Assembly: GCA_028122735.1 (NCBI GenBank)
Contig: JAOHSR010000001.1
Coordinates: forward strand, 79,711-143,710
DNA length: 64,000 nucleotides
DNA from: Flavobacteriales bacterium
GTDB taxonomy: Bacteria; Bacteroidota; Bacteroidia; Flavobacteriales; BACL11
Reading direction: 5' to 3'
Below the pieces are notes generated by a model. That model was not told where the DNA came from and ran no database searches. It worked only from the letters and a program-made list of their open reading frames with translations. The translations under genes and the position numbers were made by a program. Position 1 is the first letter of the stretch; every line of letters begins with the position of its first letter. Below, one piece after another: positions 45,226 to 54,621 of this stretch.

Positions 45226-46413
45226 ATGTTGTTAGAAATGTTAGTTCCTAGTCCTGGAGAATCAATTTCAGAAGTTGAAATTGCTGAATGGTTAGTGGAG
45301 GATGGCGATTATGTAGAAAAAGATCAAGCAATTGCAGAAATTGATTCTGATAAAGCAACTCTTGAACTTCCTGCTGAGAAAAGCGGTAAAATAAAAATTA
45401 TTGTCGCAGAGGGAGAAACAGTGGCAGTTGGAGATGTAGTTTGTTTGATTGATACCGATGAAATTCAATCTGAAAAATCATCTATAGAAAATATAAAAAA
45501 AGAAAGTACTTCAAAGGATTTATCACTTAATCAAAATAATCAGAAAAAAGTTAAATCAACTCCATTAGCTGATGCCATAATTAAGAAAAACAATTTAGAC
45601 TTGAAAGATCTTAACGGTAGTGGTGAATATGGTAAAATAACTAAAAATGATGTGTTAGAAATGATTAATAACTCTTCAAAAGTTACAGGAAGAGAGTATA
45701 CATCTAAAAAAATGTCTTCACTTAGAAGAAAAATTGCTACTAGACTAGTTGCTGTCAAAAATGAGACAGCAATGCTAACTACTTTTAACGAAGTAGATAT
45801 GTCATCAATTATGACTTTAAGATCTGAATATAAACAGAAATTTATTGATAAGCATGATATAAACTTAGGTTTTATGTCATTCTTTACAAAAGCAGTGACA
45901 ACAGCTCTTCTTGATTTTCCAGATGTTAATGCAATGATTGAAGGAGAAAATATTATTCATTTCAATTATATGGATATTGGAATTGCTGTAAGTGCTCCCA
46001 AGGGTCTTATGGTTCCCGTTGTTAGAAATGCACAGGACTTAACTTTTAAAGATGTTGAAAGTGAGATTAAAAGACTAGCGATTAAAGCAAGAGACGGTAA
46101 AATAACTGTTGATGAAATGCTAGGGGGAACCTTTACAATTACAAATGGAGGTGTTTTTGGATCTATGCTCTCAACTCCAATAATTAATCCACCACAGAGT
46201 GCAATATTAGGAATGCATAATATTGTTGAAAGACCAGTTGTTATTAACGGAAAGGTTGTAGTTAGGCCTATCATGTATCTAGCCTTATCCTATGATCATA
46301 GAATAATAGATGGGAAATCATCAGTTGGATTTTTATGTAAGCTAAAGGAATGTCTTGAAGATCCAAAACAGTACTTGATGAACAATAATATTCAAAAAGC
46401 TCTAGAATTATAA
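45226..46413 (+). CDS. sucB: 2-oxoglutarate dehydrogenase E2 (dihydrolipoyl succinyltransferase)
   Basis: 395 residues. The lipoyl domain has the attachment lysine K43 in '[10 protein letters not shown]'. A peripheral-subunit-binding domain lies near 110-150 ('[35 protein letters not shown]'). The catalytic domain ends with '[15 protein letters not shown]', which contains the HxxxDG active site. Transfers succinyl groups from E1 to CoA. It forms a unit with sucA; E3 is not in the window. Confidence 0.97.
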   Translation: MLLEMLVPSPGESISEVEIAEWLVEDGDYVEKDQAIAEIDSDKATLELPAEKSGKIKIIVAEGETVAVGDVVCLIDTDEIQSEKSSIENIKKESTSKDLSLNQNNQKKVKSTPLADAIIKKNNLDLKDLNGSGEYGKITKNDVLEMINNSSKVTGREYTSKKMSSLRRKIATRLVAVKNETAMLTTFNEVDMSSIMTLRSEYKQKFIDKHDINLGFMSFFTKAVTTALLDFPDVNAMIEGENIIHFNYMDIGIAVSAPKGLMVPVVRNAQDLTFKDVESEIKRLAIKARDGKITVDEMLGGTFTITNGGVFGSMLSTPIINPPQSAILGMHNIVERPVVINGKVVVRPIMYLALSYDHRIIDGKSSVGFLCKLKECLEDPKQYLMNNNIQKALEL

Positions 46414-46414
46414 T

Positions 46415-46744
46415 TTATTCTTCAGGAGCAATAGTTGCTTCTAAGCCATTCATATTTTCATTTATTGAAATTTGACAGCCTAGTCTACTCCTATCTGTAA
46501 TATTAAAAGCTTCTGATAACATAGCCTCTTCTTCATCTTCCATTTCAGGCAGATTATGATCAGATGTTATATAGCATTGGCAAGAAGCACACATAGCCAT
46601 ACCCCCACAAATCCCAATAGTTCCTTCAGGAGCTAGTTCATAAGAACGTATTACCTCCATTAAATTCATAGCCATATCAGTTGGCGCTAATATGTCATGG
46701 GTCACCCCATGTCTATCAGTTATCTTTAATTTTACGTCAGACAT
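46415..46744 (-). CDS. 2Fe-2S ferredoxin
   Basis: 109 residues. The cluster ligands are in 'ICGGMAMCASCQCYI' and 'RLGCQI', the Cx5Cx2C...C pattern of adrenodoxin-type ferredoxins used in electron transfer to P450s or in iron-sulfur assembly. It starts 10 bases after the reductase gene stop on the same strand, so electrons probably pass from NADPH through the reductase to this ferredoxin. Confidence 0.92.
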   Translation of the reverse strand: MSDVKLKITDRHGVTHDILAPTDMAMNLMEVIRSYELAPEGTIGICGGMAMCASCQCYITSDHNLPEMEDEEEAMLSEAFNITDRSRLGCQISINENMNGLEATIAPEE

Positions 46745-46754
46745 GTATTTTTAT

Positions 46755-47807
46755 TTACTCATTTATTGCTTGGACAACTGCCTTTGGAGCTTCTTTTCTT
46801 GAGCCATCAAAACCATCAATTCCACTAACAGTAGTATATTTGAGAACATATTTCTTACCAGGGTTAATAATCTTATATGCAGACTGGCACATAAGAGTAG
46901 CCTCATGAAAACCACATAGAATTAGTTTTAATTTACCAGGGTAAGTATTTACATCTCCAATAGCAAAAATTCCAGGAATATTAGTTTGATAGTCATATGT
47001 ATCAACCTTGATTGCATTTTTTTCAATTTCTAAATCCCAATTTGCAATTGGCCCGAGTTTAGGGGAAAGACCAAAAAGAGGAATGAAATGATCCACTTCT
47101 ATAATTTCTTCATTGCCATTATGTGATATAGTTACGCTTTCTAAACTTGAGTTTCCATTTAATTTTATAATTTCAGCTGGAGTTATAATCTTAATCTTAT
47201 TTTGGTTTTTTAATTCTCTAGCTTTCTCAACAGAGTCAAGGGCACCACGAAATTCATTTCTTCGATGTACTAATGTAACATCTGTATTTATATTTGCTAA
47301 AAAGATACTCCAGTCTAAGGCAGAGTCTCCTCCTCCAGCTATAACTACTTTTTTATTTCTATAAATTTCAGGGTCTTTAATAATATATTCAATACCATTA
47401 TCTTCAAATAGTTCAAGTTTTTCTAATTGAGGTTTTCTAGGCTCAAAGCTTCCTAAACCTCCAGCAATTGCTACAACAGGAGCTTGGTGTTGAGTGCCTT
47501 TATTTGTAGTTACTGTAAAAATCCCATCATGATCTTTTATTATTTTTTCAGCTCTTTCTCCCAAAGTAAATCCAGGTTCAAATTGTTTGATTTGCTCAAG
47601 GAGCTTATCAGTTAAATCTCCAGCAAGAATTTCAGGGTAAGCAGGTATATCATAAATTGGTTTTTTTGGATATATTTCAGAACATTGACCACCAGGCTGA
47701 GCAAGCGCATCAATTAAATGACATTTTAGTTTTAAAAGACCTGCTTCAAAAACTGTAAATAAGCCAGTAGGTCCTGCTCCAATGATAATAATATCTGTTT
47801 TAATCAT
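46755..47807 (-). CDS. Ferredoxin-NADP reductase, thioredoxin-reductase-like
   Basis: 350 residues with an FAD site 'IIIGAGPTGLF' (6-16) and an NADPH site 'VVIAGGGDSALDWS' (about 150-163). The C-terminal 'GIFAIGDVNTYPGKLKLILCGFHEAT' is diagnostic of the group. The CxxC redox motif of thioredoxin reductase is absent, as expected for YumC-type ferredoxin-NADP reductases. It precedes the 2Fe-2S ferredoxin and is divergent from the 4Fe-4S ferredoxin, so it may serve both. Confidence 0.92.
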   Translation of the reverse strand: MIKTDIIIIGAGPTGLFTVFEAGLLKLKCHLIDALAQPGGQCSEIYPKKPIYDIPAYPEILAGDLTDKLLEQIKQFEPGFTLGERAEKIIKDHDGIFTVTTNKGTQHQAPVVAIAGGLGSFEPRKPQLEKLELFEDNGIEYIIKDPEIYRNKKVVIAGGGDSALDWSIFLANINTDVTLVHRRNEFRGALDSVEKARELKNQNKIKIITPAEIIKLNGNSSLESVTISHNGNEEIIEVDHFIPLFGLSPKLGPIANWDLEIEKNAIKVDTYDYQTNIPGIFAIGDVNTYPGKLKLILCGFHEATLMCQSAYKIINPGKKYVLKYTTVSGIDGFDGSRKEAPKAVVQAINE

Positions 47808-47937
47808 TTACTTAAATTCAAAAATTAATCTGATTGTAAAATTACAAAGCTTTTCATATCTTTTTTTATTTTTAATATCTTTTTATAATATTATTTTCAT
47901 CTTTATTTTTGTAAAAAACTGTTAAAGTAAATTCACT

Positions 47938-47945
47938 TATCTTTG
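47938..47945 (+). promoter_or_regulatory. -7 element for the 4Fe-4S ferredoxin gene
   Basis: Exact TAnnTTTG (TATCTTTG) followed by CAC, giving a leader of about 11 bases. The nearest TTTG (47908-47911) is 26 bases upstream, beyond the ideal spacing. Confidence 0.55.
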
Positions 47946-47961
47946 CACTTAATTTTCATAT

Positions 47962-48315
47962 ATGGCAATAAGAATTACAGAAGATTGTATTAATTGCGGT
48001 GCTTGCGAGCCCGAATGCCCAAACAATGCTATTTACGAAGAGGATCAACCGTGGAAGTTTTCTGATGGAACAGGACTAACTGGTAGTATAACCCTGCCTG
48101 ATGGTTCAGTTACTAATGCAGATACAGAAAATACAGATGGAGGTTTTTCAGAGGATATATATTTTATTGCTACTGATAAGTGTACTGAATGTAAAGGATT
48201 TCATGACGAGCCTCAATGCGCTGCTGTTTGTCCAGTTGATTGCTGCCTTCCAGATGAAGAAAATGTTGAGACTGAAGAAGAATTATTAGCTAAAAAAGAG
48301 TGGATGCATATTTAG
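47962..48315 (+). CDS. 4Fe-4S dicluster ferredoxin
   Basis: 117 residues with two cluster motifs: '[12 protein letters not shown]' (10-21) and '[22 protein letters not shown]' (about 74-95). The long loop in the second motif matches the Allochromatium-type 2[4Fe-4S] ferredoxins found in Bacteroidota. A cytoplasmic low-potential electron carrier. Its 3' end faces the Nfu gene with a 2-base gap. Confidence 0.95.
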   Translation: MAIRITEDCINCGACEPECPNNAIYEEDQPWKFSDGTGLTGSITLPDGSVTNADTENTDGGFSEDIYFIATDKCTECKGFHDEPQCAAVCPVDCCLPDEENVETEEELLAKKEWMHI

Positions 48316-48317
48316 GT

Positions 48318-48920
48318 TTATCCATTTATAGATACGACTTCCTTAATTTCTTCTCCTAATTTTTGTTTTAATAAAGACTCAATACCGTGTTTTAAAGTAG
48401 CTGTTGAAGAAGGACAACCACTACAAGCCCCTTTTAGAATTACTTTAACTATTCCATTTGAAAATGAATCAAATTCTATTGCACCTCCATCACCTTCTAC
48501 TGCAGGCTTAATATATTCATTTAGTAAGCCTATAATGTCCTGTTCAATTTCAGAATATATCACATTCTTTTTTTCTGGGTCTATATCTTTTTTTTCTGAG
48601 ATTTTTTTTTCTTTTTCTATCTCAATATTTTCAGTATAATTTTGAATATCATCCTCATTTAATATTTTAGTAATAAAATTTCTTAATTCTAAAATTATCT
48701 CTCCCCATTCAATATTATTTGTTTTTTTTATTGAGATGAAGTTAGAGCTCAAAAAAATACTTTCTACAAATGGTAACGAAAAAATCTTTTGAACCATAGG
48801 GATTTTTTTTGCTTCAGATGGTTTAAGAAATTCAAGACTCTTGTCTGCTAACATTCTATTTGAAACAAATTTCATTACTTCAGGGTTGGGAGTGCTTTCC
48901 GCGTAGATACTGTAAAACAT
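48318..48920 (-). CDS. Nfu-type iron-sulfur cluster carrier
   Basis: 200 residues. The N-terminal Nfu domain ('YSIYAESTPNPEVMKFVSNRML') is joined by a lysine-rich linker (about 105-120) to the C-terminal NifU-like domain. That domain carries the cluster site 'GACSGCPSSTATLKHGIE'. It accepts assembled [4Fe-4S] clusters and delivers them to target proteins; IspG and the ferredoxins nearby are plausible clients. -7 element at 48935. Confidence 0.94.
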   Translation of the reverse strand: MFYSIYAESTPNPEVMKFVSNRMLADKSLEFLKPSEAKKIPMVQKIFSLPFVESIFLSSNFISIKKTNNIEWGEIILELRNFITKILNEDDIQNYTENIEIEKEKKISEKKDIDPEKKNVIYSEIEQDIIGLLNEYIKPAVEGDGGAIEFDSFSNGIVKVILKGACSGCPSSTATLKHGIESLLKQKLGEEIKEVVSING

Positions 48921-48934
48921 AATTTATATTTTTA

Positions 48935-48942
48935 CAAAAATA
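48935..48942 (-). promoter_or_regulatory. -7 element for the Nfu gene
   Basis: Exact TAnnTTTG (TATTTTTG on the minus strand) 15 bases upstream of the start codon; no -33 box. Confidence 0.4.
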
Positions 48943-48957
48943 CAAACTCATCATATT

Positions 48958-49470
48958 ATGCCATTAATAAAATCAATAAATAATATTACTCCAAAAATTT
49001 TAGAAGGGGTTTTTTTAGCAGATAATGCTGTTGTTATCGGTGATGTAATTATTGGAAAACAATCTAGTGTGTGGTATAATACCGTTATCAGAGGAGATGT
49101 TAACTCTATTATTATAGGCAATAGCGTAAATATACAAGATGGTGTTGTAGTTCATTGTACTTATAAGGAAACTAAGACAATTATTGGAGATAATGTTTCT
49201 ATTGGTCATAATGCTATTATACACGGCTGTGAAATAAAAAATAATGTATTAATTGGAATGGGAGCAATAATTATGGACGATGTTATAATAGAAGAAAATT
49301 CTATAATTGCAGCTGGAGCAATACTTACAAAAGGCACTTATGTTAAATCGGGTTCTCTTTTTGCGGGTGTACCAGCTAAATTTAAACGTAGCTTGTCAAA
49401 ACAAGAAATTGATAATAGTATTATCAAAACAGCAGAAAACTATAAGAAATATTTGTCTTGGTATAATTAG
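48958..49470 (+). CDS. Gamma-carbonic anhydrase-like hexapeptide protein
   Basis: 170 residues forming a left-handed beta-helix with hexapeptide repeats ('VIGDVIIGKQSSVWYNTVIRGDVNSIIIG'). The three zinc-type histidines are in 'VVVHCTYKET' and 'SIGHNAIIHGCEI'. This matches the YrdA/PaaY group, some of which hydrate CO2; activity in this group varies, so the reaction is not certain. Its last 4 bases overlap the convergent murI gene. Confidence 0.9.
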   Translation: MPLIKSINNITPKILEGVFLADNAVVIGDVIIGKQSSVWYNTVIRGDVNSIIIGNSVNIQDGVVVHCTYKETKTIIGDNVSIGHNAIIHGCEIKNNVLIGMGAIIMDDVIIEENSIIAAGAILTKGTYVKSGSLFAGVPAKFKRSLSKQEIDNSIIKTAENYKKYLSWYN

Positions 49471-50270
49471 TTTGATTTCCAAATATCTTTTTCTTCTAAA
49501 CTTATATTCTCTTTGAAAAAAATATTTGCACTTTTAGAAAAAGATTCTGTAAAATTTGAAATAATGAAATTAAATTTAGGATTATTGGCTTGATTTAATA
49601 GTTTTAATTTACTGAGTTCTTTTTTAATATGTTCAGCAACAATTTCTGATGCATCAATAACATCAATCTTATTATAAAAGCTTTTTATTTCATTTTGAAT
49701 TAACGGGTAGTGGGTACATGCCAGAACAAGAGCATCAATTTTATCTAACTTTTTATCATTTAAGTAATTTTTGATGATAGTAGAACTTATTTCTTGATTA
49801 AAAAAACCTTCTTCAATCATTGGGGCTAATAATGGCGTCTCTAATGAAGCAATTTCTAATGTAGTCTCTTTCTCTGATAGTTTTCTTTTGTAAACTCCAG
49901 ATTGTATTGTTGCTTTTGTGCCAATAACGCCTATTTTTTTATTAAAATATTTTTTTGATATAAAACTAACTATAGGATCAATTACATTATAAATAGGAAT
50001 AGAATTAATATTTTTTTTAATGTGATAATATGCTGCTGAAGAGGCAGAGTTACAAGCAATAATAATGGCTTTGCAATTATTATTTTTTAAAAAATCAGCA
50101 ATTTTAAGGCTGTAATCTTTTATAGCTTGCTCAGATTTTTCGCCATAGGGTAAATGTTTTGTGTCTCCAAAATAAATTAAACTTTCATTTGGAAGTTTAA
50201 TTTTTATGGCATGAGCAATTGTAAGACCTCCAATTCCAGAATCAAATATACCTATAGGGTTCTTAGACAT
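49467..50270 (-). CDS. murI: Glutamate racemase
   Basis: 267 residues; makes D-glutamate for peptidoglycan. The two catalytic cysteines are in 'IIACNSASSAAY' (about Cys73) and 'LVLACTHYPLI' (about Cys184), and the N-terminus 'PIGIFDSGIGGLT' is diagnostic. It lies after the terminator that follows the Skp pair and has a near-consensus -7 (TATCTTTA) at 50275-50282, so it is probably expressed on its own. Confidence 0.97.
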   Translation of the reverse strand: MSKNPIGIFDSGIGGLTIAHAIKIKLPNESLIYFGDTKHLPYGEKSEQAIKDYSLKIADFLKNNNCKAIIIACNSASSAAYYHIKKNINSIPIYNVIDPIVSFISKKYFNKKIGVIGTKATIQSGVYKRKLSEKETTLEIASLETPLLAPMIEEGFFNQEISSTIIKNYLNDKKLDKIDALVLACTHYPLIQNEIKSFYNKIDVIDASEIVAEHIKKELSKLKLLNQANNPKFNFIISNFTESFSKSANIFFKENISLEEKDIWKSN

Positions 50271-50283
50271 GACTTAAAGATAT

Positions 50284-50309
50284 AAAAAAAGCATCACTAG
50301 GATGCTTTT
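50284..50309 (-). terminator. Rho-independent terminator after the Skp/OmpH pair
   Basis: On the minus strand AAAAGCATC-CTAGT-GATGCTTTT followed by a T-run. It starts 7 bases after the stop of the second OmpH gene and ends the envelope operon before murI. Confidence 0.85.
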
Positions 50310-50316
50310 AAGTACT

Positions 50317-50814
50317 TTAAAGTTTAAGCTTTATCTTGACCTTATCAAGGATATTTTCACTTTCTTTTACATACAGAATACTTCCGACACTCTTGTCAAA
50401 AATATATGTATAGTCTCCTTCGCTTGCAACATCTTCTATTGCTTGACGGGCTTTTTGTAATATAGGCTCTAAGAGCTCTTGCTCTTTTGATTGTAATGCC
50501 TGTTGTGCATTCTGCTGAAAAGACTGTATTCTTTGTTCAAGACCTGTTATTTCTGTTACCTTATCTTGTTTTACTAAATCCGTATATGTAGCTTCATTTG
50601 CTTGGTACTCTTGAACACTTTGTTGGTATTCGGCAGTCATTGCTTGCAATTGAGATTCTAAACTTTTAGCAAAGGTTTGAACTTCTTCTTCAGCTGTTTT
50701 TCTTTCAGGCATTAACAGTAATAACTCTTGTGAATCAATGTAGCCAAACTTATTTTGTGAGAATGAACTGATTGAAATTAAAAATGTTAAGCTTAGTAAT
50801 AATATTTTTTTCAT
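50317..50814 (-). CDS. Skp/OmpH-family periplasmic chaperone (second copy)
   Basis: 165 residues: signal peptide 1-19 (MKKILLLSLTFLISISSFSQ), then 'KFGYIDSQELLLLMPE' and a long Gln-rich helical region (about 45-125) forming the tentacle of Skp, closing with a short strand. It holds unfolded outer membrane proteins in the periplasm and passes them to BamA. It follows its paralogue by 16 bases and is the last gene before the terminator. Confidence 0.92.
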   Translation of the reverse strand: MKKILLLSLTFLISISSFSQNKFGYIDSQELLLLMPERKTAEEEVQTFAKSLESQLQAMTAEYQQSVQEYQANEATYTDLVKQDKVTEITGLEQRIQSFQQNAQQALQSKEQELLEPILQKARQAIEDVASEGDYTYIFDKSVGSILYVKESENILDKVKIKLKL

Positions 50815-50830
50815 TTTTGTTTTTATTAAA

Positions 50831-51340
50831 TTAATATCCTAGTAACTCTAGTATTTTATCACTCTTATCAAGGTTAGAATTTGTATAAAGCATTATTAAA
50901 TCACTTGAACTATCAAAGATAACAGCATATTTGTTGTTAGTTGCTAACTGTTGTACAGCATTATATATTTTATCTTGAATGGGTTTTACTAACTCTTGTC
51001 TTTTTATATATAAATCCCCCTGAGGAGCAAAGTATTTTTTTTGTAAATCTTTTGCTTCTTTCTCTTTACTCATAATTGCTTCTTCACGTTTATTTTTCAT
51101 AGGTTCAGTAAGAAGAACTTGTTCTTGTTGATAAGCGCGATACATAGCATCAACATCAGCATATTTTATCTCAATTTCTTTTTGCCACTCCGTAGATAAT
51201 GCATCAAGCTTATCTTGTGCTTGTTTGAATTCTGGAATTTTATTTAAAATATAGTCAGTATCAATATAAGCGAACTTTTGTGCATAACTGTCAAAAGAGA
51301 TAAATAGTAGAGTACTAACTAAGAATAATATTTTTTTCAT
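50831..51340 (-). CDS. Skp/OmpH-family periplasmic chaperone (first copy)
   Basis: 169 residues: signal peptide 1-20, 'KFAYIDTDYILNKIPEFKQAQDKLDAL' and a helical arm of about 80 residues. It differs clearly from the next copy in the arm, so this is an old duplication, common in Bacteroidota. It begins 13 bases after bamA and is likely cotranscribed with it. Confidence 0.93.
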   Translation of the reverse strand: MKKILFLVSTLLFISFDSYAQKFAYIDTDYILNKIPEFKQAQDKLDALSTEWQKEIEIKYADVDAMYRAYQQEQVLLTEPMKNKREEAIMSKEKEAKDLQKKYFAPQGDLYIKRQELVKPIQDKIYNAVQQLATNNKYAVIFDSSSDLIMLYTNSNLDKSDKILELLGY

Positions 51341-51353
51341 TTTGCAAATTTAG

Positions 51354-53888
51354 TTAAAAATTTTGTCCTATTGAGAAATGAAACTGGCCACCATTAGCAT
51401 CTGGATTTCCTATTATTTCGTCTAATCCCCAACCATAATCTAATCCCATCATACCAATCATAGGAAGCATTATTTTAACCCCAATACCTACACTCCTTTT
51501 AATCCCAAAAGGATTGAAATTATCAAAGTCTTCCCAAGCATTTCCAGCTTCTAAAAATGCCAATGCATACATGGTTGATGTTGGATTTAAACTTAACGCA
51601 TATCTTATCTCAGCAGTGTATTTGTTGTAAATTGTAGCACCTGTTTGAGGTGAAAGAGAATTATTTGAATACCCTCTTAAAGCTACTAGTTCTCTACCGT
51701 CATTCATATACCCCATTCCACTTAACCCATCCCCACCAACATAAAACCTTTCAAATGGTGAAATTCCAAGTTGATCATTGTAGCCCCCAAGAAAACCAAA
51801 TTCTGTTTTAGTAGCAAGAATGAGTTTTTCAGTAAATGGAGAAAACCATGTAGCTTTAAATTTCCATTTATAATATTCAACCCACTTATATTTTTCTTGA
51901 TCAGTTAAGGATGAATAATCATCCACATTATCAAACATTGAATAAGGGGGTGATAGCTTTATTGATAACAAGAAATTAGAACCTTGTCTTGGATAATTCA
52001 ATTGATCAACTGAATTCCTACCAAGATTAATTTGATAATTTACATTGTTAGATTCACCATTCCTAAAAGAGAAGAATGATTGAGAGTTACTCAATTTGTA
52101 CTGAATAAAATTAAGTCCGTTATATAATGTGAAATAATCATCAGGATTTTTTAATCTTTTACCAATGCCTAGTGAAAGACCAGAAACTTGGATTTCTTGT
52201 CTCTCATCACCAGTTTGCCCATTTGAAGAAACAGATTTAGAAAGAGAAACTGATAGCGATGTAGGTTTTTTACCACCCAACCAAGGCTCTGTAAAAGACA
52301 TCATATAATTCTGATAATAAGCTCCATTTGACCTTGCTGTTAAAGACAATCTCTGTCCATCACCAGATGGAAGTGGTCTCCACTTACTTCCATTAAAAAT
52401 ATTTCTCGAAGAAAAATTATTAAAAGTAAGGCCTAAAGAACCAACCACTCTTCCTCCTCCCCAGCCTCCTTGAAGTTGGATTTGATCAGAAGATTTTTCA
52501 GAAACTATATACGTTACATCTACCTCATTTCTTGCTGGATTTGGATCTATTTTCACATCGAATGCTTCTGGATCAAAATATTGCATTTGAGCTAACTCCC
52601 TTTGAGAACGCATTATATCAGAACGTTTAAATAAATCCCCAGGTCTTGTTCTGAGCTCTCGCATAATTACATGATCTTGTGTTTTTGTATTTCCTTGTAC
52701 ACTTATTTTATTTAAGCGAGCTTGCTCTCCTTCATAAAGTCTTACCTCTATATCAATGGTGTTATTATTTGTTGCTATTTCTACAGGAGTTGCGTTAAAG
52801 AAAAGATATCCATCATTTAAGTATAATGAACTAATGTCGGTTCCCTCTTGACTACCAAATAATCTAGAGTCTAAAATGGATTGATTAAACACCTCTCCTT
52901 TGTCAATTCCTAATTGTGAACTTAATTGTTCATTTGTATATCTTGTGTTTCCAATAAAACTAATATCTCCAAAAAGATATGGTTCTCCTTCTTCTAAAGT
53001 TATTTCTATTGTTATTGTATTATCTTCATTTAGATAAGTTGTGTCATTAATAATTTTAGCATCACGGTATCCCTTATTGTTATATTCTTCTATTATATTA
53101 TTCTTATCATCTTCATAATTAGAATTTATAAATTTAGAAACTTTAAAAAACCTCCATTTGTTTTTAACTTTGGTTTCCTTCATGCTTTTCTTTAATCTTT
53201 TATTGCTTATAGCATATACTGTGTCTTTATTATTGAAAAAAGATTTGTTAGTGTTTACAATTTCTTTTCTTCCATAAACGATAATATCTTTAATCTTAAC
53301 TTTATCATATTTATTAATATCAAAAATTAAGATTGAGGCATTTGCAGATGTTGAATCTTTTGCGACGATATGCTTTACACTAACATTTAAATATCCTTTA
53401 TCAGTATAAAACTTTCTAATCTTATTTACACTATTTTTAATTAAGTTTTGAGTTAAAACTTTTCCTCTCATTAATTTCAGATCATCTTTTAATGTCGTAA
53501 TATTTGATTTACTGATATCACCTTTAAACTTAAATTTGGATAATCTTGGATACTCTTTTAGAATAATATTTAAATAGATTGAATCATTTATAATTTTATC
53601 ATACTCAATTTTTATATCTGAAAATAGATTTTGTTTCCAAAGTTTGTTAATGGCAATGCTTATGTCATTTCCTGGAATAGAAATGATTTGATTTATTTTT
53701 AATGCTGATATATCAGTTATTGTAGACTTACTTAAAAATTTAATCCCTTTTATAGAAATATCAGCAAGAATATAATCTTTAGGCTGAGTATAATCAATAG
53801 GATCAGTATTAACTATACTATCTTGAGCATTAATAAAATGATTGCTAAAAATCATTACTAGAAATATCAATAATAATTTTATCTTCAT
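51354..53888 (-). CDS. bamA: Outer membrane protein assembly factor BamA
   Basis: 844 residues; central Omp85 insertase for outer membrane beta-barrels. Signal peptide 1-21, five POTRA domains (about 40-465), and a 16-stranded barrel to the C-terminal Phe844. The barrel contains the Omp85 signature 'VGIGVKIMLPMIGMMGLDYGWG'. Its start abuts the uppS stop with no base between (53889). With uppS upstream and two Skp genes downstream, it forms the classic Bacteroidota envelope unit. Confidence 0.96.
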   Translation of the reverse strand: MKIKLLLIFLVMIFSNHFINAQDSIVNTDPIDYTQPKDYILADISIKGIKFLSKSTITDISALKINQIISIPGNDISIAINKLWKQNLFSDIKIEYDKIINDSIYLNIILKEYPRLSKFKFKGDISKSNITTLKDDLKLMRGKVLTQNLIKNSVNKIRKFYTDKGYLNVSVKHIVAKDSTSANASILIFDINKYDKVKIKDIIVYGRKEIVNTNKSFFNNKDTVYAISNKRLKKSMKETKVKNKWRFFKVSKFINSNYEDDKNNIIEEYNNKGYRDAKIINDTTYLNEDNTITIEITLEEGEPYLFGDISFIGNTRYTNEQLSSQLGIDKGEVFNQSILDSRLFGSQEGTDISSLYLNDGYLFFNATPVEIATNNNTIDIEVRLYEGEQARLNKISVQGNTKTQDHVIMRELRTRPGDLFKRSDIMRSQRELAQMQYFDPEAFDVKIDPNPARNEVDVTYIVSEKSSDQIQLQGGWGGGRVVGSLGLTFNNFSSRNIFNGSKWRPLPSGDGQRLSLTARSNGAYYQNYMMSFTEPWLGGKKPTSLSVSLSKSVSSNGQTGDERQEIQVSGLSLGIGKRLKNPDDYFTLYNGLNFIQYKLSNSQSFFSFRNGESNNVNYQINLGRNSVDQLNYPRQGSNFLLSIKLSPPYSMFDNVDDYSSLTDQEKYKWVEYYKWKFKATWFSPFTEKLILATKTEFGFLGGYNDQLGISPFERFYVGGDGLSGMGYMNDGRELVALRGYSNNSLSPQTGATIYNKYTAEIRYALSLNPTSTMYALAFLEAGNAWEDFDNFNPFGIKRSVGIGVKIMLPMIGMMGLDYGWGLDEIIGNPDANGGQFHFSIGQNF

Positions 53889-54605
53889 TTATATTGTAGT
53901 TGTTTTTCCAAATCTTCTTTCTCTATTTTGATACTCAATTATTGCTTCTTTTAAATCCTCTTTTCTAAAATCTGGCCATTTTTTTTCTGTAAAATAAAGT
54001 TCAGAATATGCTATTTGCCAAAGCATGAAGTTGCTAATTCTTTTCTCTCCACTTGTTCTAATTAAAAGTTCAGGATCAGGAACGTTATTTGTGGATAGAT
54101 ATTGTAGGAAAATATCCTCAGAAAAATTTTCTGAAGTAACCTCTTGCTGTAATATTTTTTTTATGGCATTAATTATCTCCCATTTTCCACTGTAACTTAG
54201 AGCTAATATTAATGTCATTCCAGTGTTATCTTTTGTTTTTTTAATTGATTCAGCAAGTTCTTTTTGACATTTTAAAGGTAATTGTGAAATATCTCCTATT
54301 GTTTTTAAGGAAATATTGTTTTTTATAAGATCTTTTGTTTCGTTATTTATTGCTTTTATTAAAAGTGTCATTAATGCATTTACTTCAGATTTTGGTCTTT
54401 TCCAATTTTCTGTTGAAAATGCAAATAATGTTAAGAATTCAACTCCATATTCAACAGCACCTTCGATTGTATCTCTCACAGATTTAATCCCTTGATTATG
54501 TCCAAAAACTCTTTTTTTTCCGCGTTCCTTTGCCCAACGTCCATTGCCATCCATTGTAATGGCTATGTGTTTGGGAATATTTAGTTTGTTTATTAATTCT
54601 GACAT
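53889..54605 (-). CDS. uppS: Isoprenyl (undecaprenyl) diphosphate synthase
   Basis: 238 residues; cis-prenyltransferase making the undecaprenyl carrier for cell-wall and O-antigen assembly. Motifs are 'HIAITMDGNGRWAKERGKKRVFGHNQG' (about 15-41), 'TLFAFSTENWKRP' and 'DPELLIRTSGEKRISNFMLWQIAYSE'. Its stop abuts bamA. Confidence 0.97.
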   Translation of the reverse strand: MSELINKLNIPKHIAITMDGNGRWAKERGKKRVFGHNQGIKSVRDTIEGAVEYGVEFLTLFAFSTENWKRPKSEVNALMTLLIKAINNETKDLIKNNISLKTIGDISQLPLKCQKELAESIKKTKDNTGMTLILALSYSGKWEIINAIKKILQQEVTSENFSEDIFLQYLSTNNVPDPELLIRTSGEKRISNFMLWQIAYSELYFTEKKWPDFRKEDLKEAIIEYQNRERRFGKTTTI

Positions 54606-54621
54606 TTAAATTTGGCACCTA